Shown: positions 27,440 to 34,220 of the stretch, in pieces
Position numbering within the stretch: the first letter of the stretch is position 1
Layout of the letters: each line of letters starts with the position of its first letter
Assembly (NCBI GenBank): GCA_963575745.1
Contig: CAUYUJ010020553.1
Span: forward strand, 1-35,000
Direction: 5' to 3'
Source of the DNA: Prorocentrum cordatum
Taxonomy: Eukaryota; Sar; Dinophyceae; Prorocentrales; Prorocentraceae
Length of the DNA: 35,000 bases
Notes under the pieces: generated by a model
Database searches by the model: none
Seen by the model: the letters and a program-made list of their open reading frames with translations, nothing else
Told to the model about the DNA's origin: nothing
Program-made: the position numbers and the translations under genes

Positions 27440-27697
27440 GACATCAATGATAATACGAGCAATATAGCAGTAGTATTACTAATTTATTAGTAATCGTACT
27501 ATTGTTATTAATACGAATACTACTAACAACAATAATAACAATACTACTAATACTACGAATAATAATGATATCAATGCGAATATTTAAAATGATAAGCATA
27601 GTACGATTACTAACATCATCGTAACAATACGTATACTAACAATAGTAATAGTAATACTCCTAATACTAGTAATAATAATAAGAATACTAATAATAAC

Positions 27698-27745
<48 letters not shown>

Positions 27746-27862
27746 AATAATAAAAATAATAATGACATCAACCATAATAATACTAACATGGACAATAATA
27801 ACAATGATAATAATAAGAATAAGCGTGCTAATAATAATAAGGAGAAGAAGAAGAACCATAAA
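27440..27862. repeat. AT-rich island of TAA/AAT-type triplets
   Basis: About 420 bp almost without G+C-rich words, made of ATAATA, ACTAAT and AATACG triplets, including a purer (AAT)n at 27690-27740. It includes a perfect inverted repeat, ATTACTAAT-TT-ATTAGTAAT, near 27473. Flanks on both sides are GC-rich. Ile- or Leu-rich frames here are repeat artefacts. Origin unknown: expanded microsatellite, matrix-attachment-like DNA or foreign insert are all possible. Confidence 0.85.
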
Positions 27863-27865
27863 CGA

Positions 27866-28029
27866 CATAAACACAAACTTTTGGCGCTCCGCGCGGATCT
27901 CTAGGATCTGCGCTGGACCCCCCTCCCTGGCGCGCGGGTCGCGCCAGGGGCGGCGCCAGAGGCGCCGCCAGGGCGCCCCCCGCGCAGATCACAGAAATCC
28001 GCGCGGAGCGCCAGAAGTTTGTGCTCATG
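27866..28029 (+). repeat. M1 GC-rich palindromic repeat, copy 2
   Basis: Left end CACAAACTTTTGGCGCTCCG (from 27872) is matched by the right end, whose reverse complement reads CACAAACTTCTGGCGCTCCG, one difference; pairing continues through CGCGGAT. The interior again has GATCTGCGCTGG, GGCGCGCG and GGCGGCGCCAGAGG. It is homologous end to end, and in the same orientation, to copy 1 at 17976-18150. Confidence 0.8.
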
Positions 28030-28145
28030 CAGCTTTTTCGTCTCCGATGTTCACGACGCGATCACGCCTGGGTGGTGCGGAGAGGGCCCGAAGGTCGGTC
28101 CTCGCAGAGCCGCCCCACCTTGGAGCAGAGGCCCGGCCAGCCCTC

Positions 28146-28257
28146 AACGAAGGATTGCAAAAAAACGAAGGATTGCAAAAAGGATTGCAAAAAAACGAAG
28201 GGTTCTTTTGCAATCCTGGGTTTTTTTGCAATCCTTGTTTTTTTGCAATCCTTCGTT
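28146..28257. repeat. Inverted array of AAGGATTGCAAAAA units
   Basis: Left arm (28146-28204): three units of AACGAAGGATTGCAAAAAAA or shortened forms. Right arm (28206-28257): three units of the reverse complement, TTTTTTTGCAATCCTTCG-like. Together they form an imperfect hairpin of about 50 bp per arm with almost no loop. The poly-A and poly-T stretches contrast with the GC-rich surroundings. Confidence 0.85.
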
Positions 28258-28391
28258 CAAATCCCCGCGCCCAGGAAACGCCCACGGGCCCACGGCGCCG
28301 AGCGCACGCCTGGGCCGCCTCCCCCCCCGACATGTTGAGGTCCACGACGTGGAGGAAGTTCATGAGCTCTCCTCGGTCGACCCAAGCACTT

Positions 28392-28578
28392 CCCAGACCC
28401 CCGACGATGGGATCTTGTTCGCAACGTCGACCCCCAGAGGTCTGGACCCCTTCCCTCGGACCGGCTCTTCATCCCGGGTCGTTTTTTGACGCTCCCGAGG
28501 CCCGGCGAGGACCCCCGGAGGCCGAACATAGCGAAAGACCTCCCGCCGTGATGTCTTCACAACGCGAGGGGGTCTGGG
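28392..28578 (+). repeat. M3 repeat copy 7, ~187 bp with 11-bp inverted ends
   Basis: Starts CCCAGACCCCC and ends GGGGGTCTGGG, the same perfect ends as copy 1, with nearly the same length and word order (GACGCTCCCGAGGCCC, GGAGGCCGAACATAGCGAAA, CACAACGCGAGG). The terminal hairpin is worn: only the outer CGACG/CGTCG pairs and a few inner pairs remain. No obvious target-site duplication. Confidence 0.75.
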
Positions 28579-28625
28579 TCGCGCCGGAGGAGAAAATCAC
28601 GACGGGAGGTTTTGGGCCGCTTGCG

Positions 28626-28781
28626 GCCTGGCATGTCCTCCTGCATGCGGATTCTGGAAGAAAGGTCAAACCTTGCCAGAACATATCCAAACATAGTCCA
28701 ACAATCAGAGAACAGTCGTCATCACCATCCTATTCTTCGACTCCTCTCGAAAATTCCGCCTCCAGAGGGGCAGGCCCGACT
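28626..28781 (+). repeat. M2 short inverted-terminus repeat, copy 3
   Basis: Left end GCCTGGCATGTCCTCCTGCA then TGCGGATTCTGGAAGAAAG; right end, on the other strand, GAGTCGGGCCTGCCCCTCTG then GAGGCGGAATTTTCG. Interior contains CCAAACATAGTCCAACAATC, matching the CAAACATAGTCAAACG of copy 1. It lies 47 bp after M3 copy 7, so two repeat families are nested or adjacent here. Confidence 0.6.
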
Positions 28782-28828
28782 CAAACCCGGCCTCGCGCAC
28801 CGCGCCCCGCGGTGCGCCACGCGCGGTT

Positions 28829-28913
28829 GCCTGCGCGCGCCCTCGCGCCGCCGCCCTGCAGAGCAGGGCGCCGCGCCGCTCCGAGCCGCGGTGCGCGCAG
28901 CGCGAGAACCTTC
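28829..28913 (+). repeat. ~85-bp GC-rich direct repeat, first copy
   Basis: CCTCGCGCCGCCGCCCTGCA ... GAGCCGCGGTGCGCGCAGCG ... CGAGAACCT recurs nearly identically at 29189-29272, about 360 bp away. Frames give Ala/Arg-rich peptides with no motif. Confidence 0.75.
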
Positions 28914-28942
28914 GTGAAGGGGCCCTGGGACACGCAGATAAA

Positions 28943-28966
28943 CACACACACACACACACACGCGCA
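28943..28966 (+). repeat. (CA)n microsatellite
   Basis: Twelve or so CA units, followed by CGCGCACACA. Confidence 0.9.
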
Positions 28967-29079
28967 CACAAATAACAGGATTCCCCATCTTTTCCCATCG
29001 TTTCTGGGCTGTTGTCTTCCCCCCCCCACTTCCCGTGTCTTCCCATATCTGCTGGGGGATCGACGACGAATCGTGTCTG

Positions 29080-29188
29080 TGTGCCTTTTCCCCTCCGGAC
29101 CTCGCGCCCCCGGGCGGGGGCGCCCGGAGGCCGAGCATCGCGAGAGACCTCCCGCCGTGACGTCTTCGCACAGCGCGAGGGGCTCCGC
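29080..29188 (+). repeat. Partial M3-like segment
   Basis: CGCCCGGAGGCCGAGCATCG, GAGACCTCCCGCCGTGACGT and CACAGCGCGAGGGG follow the right half of an M3 unit. The left half is absent or has been replaced by GC-rich sequence. Confidence 0.45.
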
Positions 29189-29272
29189 CTGCCCCGCGCC
29201 CTCGCGCCCCCGCCCTGCAGAGCAGGGCGCCGCGCCGCGCCGAGCCGCGGTGCGCGCAGCGCGAGAACCTCC
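29189..29272 (+). repeat. ~85-bp GC-rich direct repeat, second copy
   Basis: Nearly identical to 28829-28913 and in the same orientation. A third, weaker echo (GCCGCCGTGCGCGCAGCCAG) is at about 29445. Confidence 0.75.
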
Positions 29273-29344
29273 TCCTCCTCCTCGCTACCCTCCTCCTCCT
29301 CCTCCTCCTCCTCCTCCTCCTCCTCCTCCTCCTCCTCCTCCTCC
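29267..29344 (+). repeat. (CTC)n tract
   Basis: CTC repeat with one GCTACC interruption. The long Pro/Ser open frames that cross it are artefacts. Confidence 0.95.
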
Positions 29345-30204
29345 CCAGGGGGCGCGGGGCGCCCCCCTGCGGGCCCCCGACGCGCGGAGGCCCGCGCGCC
29401 CAGGGCGCCGCCGCCCTCGCCAAGGGCGCCGCGCGCCACTGCAGGCCGCCGTGCGCGCAGCCAGCGCGCGGCGCTCCTCGCGCGCGCCCGGGGGGGCGAC
29501 CTCGGCCCCCGGAGGGCCCCGCGGAGATGTGGAGCGAGAGGGGATCGAAGCGAGTGAATGTGTTCAGGTTTTGGACCGTAGAGAACCGTTCCATCTGAAG
29601 CAGGTGCTTTCTCCGAATCCTTCTTCCACGTTTTTTTTTCCGTAGCGCATGGATCGACCACTAGTACTGAACTCCCTCTTGGATTGCAATGCCGGAACGC
29701 AGACGCGGAACGCGACCTCGGCCCCCGGAGGGCCCCACACGGCGTTCGGCCTGACCTATAGGGGACGAGAACCAAGGAGCGAAACCCCGTTTTCTCCTAC
29801 GAAATCCGAAGGAACGGCCGAGCCCTTTTCGAGCGGCGTTTCGCCACGAGCTGCTTTGGCGATTCAAAGCTGGCCCTGAGGCCAGGGTCGGGACTTCCGG
29901 GGACCGCGTAAGGGCATTGGATCAGGAGCCATGGCAGAATCCAGAGTCTGGAAGCTGGAGGAACGCCAATTGAGGCTTGGCCGTGGATATCATCGCCGCC
30001 CTCATCAGATAGGAGATCCTCCAGGGTCTGAAGCCTCCTGGGCACCCTCCTGAGCGTACGCCCCCCCCAGTTCTGAAAACATCAAGACACCGCATGTCTG
30101 GGGACGCCCTCTGCACGCGCGCAGCGGTCGGCGCCGACTCCCGACCACGGCTGGGATCGAGCTCGCGAGCGCGGAGGGGCCGACCCAACTGGGGCCCCAA
30201 ACAT
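29345..30204. other. GC-rich stretch, no gene recognised
   Basis: Strongly GC-rich at first (29345-29530), with many GGCGCC-type self-complementary words, then more mixed. A fragment of reverse-oriented M3 may be present (GGCCCTGAGGCCAGGGTCGG at about 29873 and CCGCATGTCTGGGGACG at about 30093), split by about 150 bp of other sequence. No protein or RNA gene is evident. Confidence 0.5.
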
Positions 30205-30396
30205 GCGACTCCCTGATTTTGTTCAACACTGGGTCCCTGGAAGTCCCGACCCTGTCCCCCGGACCAGGCTTTCATCCCGAGTCGTTTCCTGACGGTCCCG
30301 AGGCCAGGCGAGGGCCCCCCCCCCATGGGCCGAAGACGGCCGAAGACCTCCCGCCCTGCTTTTTCCACGGCGCGATCCTGTCTGGGAGGAGCAGAG
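30205..30396 (+). repeat. M3 repeat copy 8
   Basis: Word order matches M3: GATTTTGTTCAACACTGGGTCC, CCCGGACCAGGCTTTCATCC, GAGTCGTTTCCTGACGGTCC, AGGCCAGGCGAGGGCC, GAAGACCTCCCGCCCTG and ACGGCGCGATCCTGTCTGGG. It is closest to copy 4 (19866-20045). The terminal inverted repeat is incomplete. Confidence 0.55.
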
Positions 30397-30639
30397 GGGC
30401 ACCGATGCCGCGACACGCTCTGGACCCCAGCGGGGGCGTCCCAGGAAGGGGGGGCCTCCGCGAGGGGGAGGGGCCGCAGGGCATGGCCCGAGGCACGAGC
30501 TCGCGGAGGAGCGGGGGGCCAGGGGACGTGCCGCGGTGGGAGGCGGGGGGCCATCGCAGCCGCAGAGACCGCAGAGGCATCTCGTGACCCCCGCCACGAC
30601 CGTGCCATGCCCCCCCCCCAGCCCAGCCCAGACACGAGC

Positions 30640-30826
30640 GCGCCGTATAAGACACCGAGGCCGCTGGGCGTTTGGCCGGCGTCGGCCTCCGAGGGCCCTC
30701 GCCGGGCCTCGCGAGGGGCCGCCGAGAAGAATGGCTCGGGATGAAAAGCGGGTGCCAAGGAGAGGGGCGGGACTGCCGGGGACCCCGTGCTGAAAAAATC
30801 AGAACGTCGCGTGTCTGGGCAATTCA
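30640..30826 (-). repeat. M3 repeat copy 9, inverted
   Basis: Reverse-oriented unit: GGCCTCCGAGGGCCCTCGCC, GGCTCGGGATGAAAAGCGGG, GGGACTGCCGGGGACCCC, then GCTGAAAAAATCAGAACGTC and GCGTGTCTGGG. With copy 8 it makes an inverted pair about 240 bp apart. Confidence 0.5.
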
Positions 30827-31067
30827 CCGTCACCCCGAAGACGGAAGGCAGGGCCTCGAGGATAACGTCGGGGGAAGACAAATGGAGACTCTCTGAGATC
30901 CGGGGGCTCTGGAGGATGTCTCGGGCACTGCGGCCTTCTCAGAGCGTTCTGGAGCGTTCTGAGAGCGCTCCGGAACGCTCTGGAACGGATTTTTATCCTC
31001 GTCCTAGCCCCGTCCGAGCTCCCCCTCGTCCCCCTCGCCAGCCTGCCCACGACGACGAAGAAGGAAA

Positions 31068-31112
31068 GGAGGAGGAGGAGAAGGAGGAGGAGGAGGAGGA
31101 GGAAGAGGAGGA
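31068..31112 (+). repeat. (GGA)n tract
   Basis: GGA/GAA-interrupted purine tract. No SL-like sequence adjoins it on the minus strand. Just before it, 30937-30985 has several GAGCGTTCTGGA / TCCGGAACGCTC words that pair with each other. Confidence 0.9.
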
Positions 31113-31555
31113 AGGAAGAGAGACGAGACGGATGAGGAAAGAAGAAGATTCCAGTGTAGCGCAGATGCTCTTGAGGGTAGGCATAACCCTTATGAATCGG
31201 ATGGGGCACTTGGGCTTTCCCACCCTTGAAATAGGTGCTCGATGTTGGTACCTGGTAATGGTGGGTGATGCATGTAGCGCATATCCTGTGGCAACCACCG
31301 CTGCCTCATCGCACCGTGACCGAGGGGGCCAACGAATGTGGGTCAGACGTCCCATCATGAGGGGACGACGAATGATGGACACAAACATGATGTGTGACAA
31401 CACAAGTATTTGTGTTACGTGGCGGGCAGACCACACTGGTCCCCTAGCGTTGCGTTTGAACCTGAGGTAATGCCCCGAGGTTCCTTTTACAATTTTGACG
31501 CTGTCCTGTTGTGTAGATTCAATCCGCCAATGCTTAGGATAAGCGTTTATGAGGA
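31113..31555. other. No gene recognised
   Basis: Sequence of more balanced composition than most of the window. A 227-codon plus-strand frame crosses it (LLRVGITLMNRMGHLGFPTL, VGDACSAYPVATTAASSHRD), but it begins in repeat-derived sequence and I recognise no domain. It is kept as unassigned. Confidence 0.45.
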
Positions 31556-32832
31556 CATATGTCCTGGAGGTTTAACCCTCCGACGAATCGAATAAGAACA
31601 ACAGGCTGAGTTCAAGAGACGCATGCCTCGTGGGAGGGGTAGGTGAGCGGGACCGCTGGCATTACCGCGAGGCTGTGACCTGGAGGGCTGAACCTCCGAC
31701 ATGTCGAAAGAAAATAAAACCACTGGCATTGCCGTCAGTCTGACTCCAGGAGGCGCTTGCCTCGTCGGTGGGGTAAGTGTGCAAGACCGCCGGCATCGCC
31801 GCCGGGCTGCGCCCCGGAGCGCAGAGCCTCCGACGTGTCCAAACACTCAAACAAAACAAAAACAAGTCCACTGGCATTTCCGCCATGCTGCGTCCAAGAG
31901 GCACCTGCCTCATGGGTGGGGTGGGTGTGCAAGACCGCCGACATTGTCGCCGGGCTGTGTCCCGGAGGGCAGACCTTCCGACGTGTCGAGTACGTTGGCA
32001 TTGCCGCCAGGGTGTGTCCAGAAAGCTCTTGCCGCGTAGGTGGGGTAGGTGTGTGCACCCGGAGATACAGGATAATTATTAGCATGATGCCCCCCAGGGT
32101 CGACCGACCCTGGTGTGGGGGATGGCTTCGTCAGATTGACACTCTAGCCAACAATTGTTAGCTGTACGGCTGTACGGAAGAGGAGGACGATTGCACTGTA
32201 GCGCTGATGTCCTTAAGAGAAGACTTTTGGCATTATCGCAAGTCTGTCCGTCCGTGAGAGCTTGCCTCGTAGGTGAGGCACGCGTGCAGGACCGCCGGCA
32301 CTGCCGCTTGGCTATGTCCCAGAGGTTAAATACTCCGACGCATCGAATGAAAACAACAGGCTGTGTCCGAGAGACGCACGACTCGTGAGCGGGGTAGGTG
32401 TGCAGGACCGTCGGCATTGCCGCCTGGCTATGCCCCGGAGGTTAAATACTCCGACGCGTCGAATGAAAACAACAGGCTGTGTCCGAGAGACGCACGCATC
32501 GTGAGCGGGGTAGGTGTGCAGGACCGACCGTCGGCATTGCCGCCTGGCTATGTCCTGGAGGTTAAACCTCCGACGAATTGAATGAATACAACAAGCTGTG
32601 TCCAAGAGGCGCATGCTTCGAGAGTGGGGTAGGTGCGCGGGACCGCCAGCATTGCCGCCGGGGTGTGTCCAGGAGGCCAGAACCTCTGACTTGTCGAAAA
32701 AAACGAGAACACTGGCGTTTCCGCCAAGCTGTGCCCAGAATGAAGGCGCTTGCCACGTGGGTGGGGTAGGTGGGCAAGACCGCCAGCATTGCCGCCGAGC
32801 TGTGTCCCCGATAACCCGGTGCCCCTGATATT
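31556..32832 (+). repeat. Satellite-like tandem array, ~115-145-bp units made of two related halves
   Basis: GTGGGGTAGGTGTGCAAGAC or close variants occur near 31636, 31771, 31917, 32040, 32270, 32390, 32507, 32624 and 32760. The one long gap (32040-32270) is twice the unit. Each unit has two halves that share GGCATTGCCGCC-GGCTGTGTCC: one continues AAGAGGCGC-TGCCTCG, the other GGAGG-AGAACCTCCGAC-TGTCGAA. Length differences sit mostly in the A-rich joint after TGTCGAA. Frames read through several units because of composition; I see no start or conserved protein signal. Confidence 0.85.
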
Positions 32833-33124
32833 AAACCCCTGGAGATAATAAACATCTTCCTTTTGAACACGCCGCCCCAGCGACACGCTTGGCACGCCGC
32901 CCCAGCGGCTGCCATGCCTTGGACAAGACTTCGCTGCGTCGATCTAGCACGGCCTGAACTCGGTACAGATCAACCGAAGTCAGGTCGACTAGCTGAGCCT
33001 GCCACTGCTGGGCGGTTTGATCAGCTGGGAGGCACTCGCGACGCGGAAGACGTCGGCGTCCCAGAGCACCCAGTCGGGCAGATAGTGCGAAGCATGCGTC
33101 CGTATCCCATTCTCACCGCCACCC

Positions 33125-33787
33125 TCATCTCATGCAATTTCTGCGAAACGGTGGACCAAAAAAGGTAAGCAAACGTAAGGCAAAACAGCCATTCCGCGAG
33201 GCATGATCAGTCAAGGTAGTGAGGCGGAAATCATCAAAATCTCCCCGACCTCGATTGTCATCATCCTCCTCCTCTTCTTCCAAGACCGACCACTTCATCC
33301 TCTCGTAAGTACGCGACCACAACAGATACGACGACGTCAGGTCATCAGAGAGTCTGGCCTGGATATGGGCAAGTGGAGGGCCCGCGCGAGGAGCCCAGTC
33401 GGCCAGCTCAGCCTGGAAATGGTGCTCCCACGGCAGCACGGGCCCCTCATGACTGGGCAGCGGGAGAGGCTGAACACGCCTGGACATAGTCTGGACCAGG
33501 GCTTCGCGCGGGAGCCGTACCTCAACGCAGCATTGCGTCCCAAAAGGGGAAGAGTGGTACTTGGACGCTCGCAAGTACGGAGCCAAAGAATCACAGGCAG
33601 TCGCGCAGTCTCTCATGGACCCACCACCATTACTGCAAGTGAAAGAGACACCAGATGGAGGTAAAGCTTTACCACGAACAATTTTCAAGAAACCACAGAC
33701 TTCCATATGAGCTGGACTGATGTTGTAGTCCCCGATCGGGAACCAAGGTATGTTGATAGTAATCACGAAAAAGACGATTTCTTTCAT
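33125..33787 (-). pseudogene. Element D: endonuclease C-terminal half and linker
   Basis: NIPWFPIGDYNISPAHMEV carries the GDWN-type motif as GDYN. VSFTCSNGGGSMRDCATACD, then SKYHSSPFGTQCCVEVRLPR, correspond to the end of the EEP fold; a clear SDH is not seen. The linker ends with RTYERMKWSVLEEEEEDDDN, partly made from a CTC repeat at 33260-33285. A frameshift separates it from 33784-34464. Confidence 0.68.
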
Positions 33788-34220
33788 CTTGGAATGTTCA
33801 CTCCCGAGACCCCCAGATCAGCTACCATATTTACAACCCCGACGGCCATCGCACAGGATTGGTCTCGGAGCTCCAGGAACATCCAGCCATTGCCAGAACC
33901 TACATCCTTAAGTTGGCCAGCTTGGGTCAGAAAGCGCTTGGAAAACAAGCCTTTGTGCACCGCAGCTCTGACGCCACCGTGGGCCCCTCCTCCAAGGGAG
34001 GGAGAGGCCGGGAGGAAATGAGGGCGCCACAGAGCGGTGGCCCCATCACGCTTGGCCGACTTCAAATCGGCTGGGAGCTGGCGGTGTTCGGCGAACAGGA
34101 GGGCACCAGCTTCACTATGGAACTGGGCAGCGAAAGATTTGGCAAGAGGGCTCCAACTAGTTATGTTACATAACAGAAAGCGAAGCCCTGACTCACTAAA
34201 TCTGCGACGGCATCTCCGCG
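33784..34220 (-). pseudogene. Element D: endonuclease N-terminal half
   Basis: LRFLLCNITSWSPLAKSFAA holds the N-terminal Asn motif, ALLFAEHRQLPADLKSAKRD the Glu motif (AEH in place of QEH), and ASPSLGGGAHGGVRAAVHKG the Gly-rich loop, followed by NGWMFLELRDQSCAMAVGVV. The frame is already open inside the end of ORF1 (stop at 34196), in the +1 phase, as in element A. No ATG is obvious near the overlap. It stops at 33784, and GDYN follows in the next frame. Confidence 0.72.

Noticed and set aside
27762-29645. A 627-codon plus-strand open frame
   Set aside because: It crosses an AT island, M1, the inverted array, M3, M2, CA and CTC repeats. GC-rich composition keeps stops rare. No conserved domain is visible.
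30787-31470. 227-codon plus-strand frame with a non-repetitive C-terminal half
   Set aside because: It begins in M3 sequence and passes through a GGA tract; the later part has no recognisable domain. Left as unassigned sequence.
28141-32832. CRISPR-like array (regular repeats at 28.15 kb or 31.6-32.8 kb)
   Set aside because: The spacers are themselves repeats, unit lengths vary, halves are related, and there are no cas genes; the context is eukaryotic.
31700-32832. Repeat protein with a WGRCAGPPALPPG-type unit encoded by the satellite
   Set aside because: All frames of the array show similar periodic peptides, unit lengths are not multiples of three, and stops interrupt each frame.
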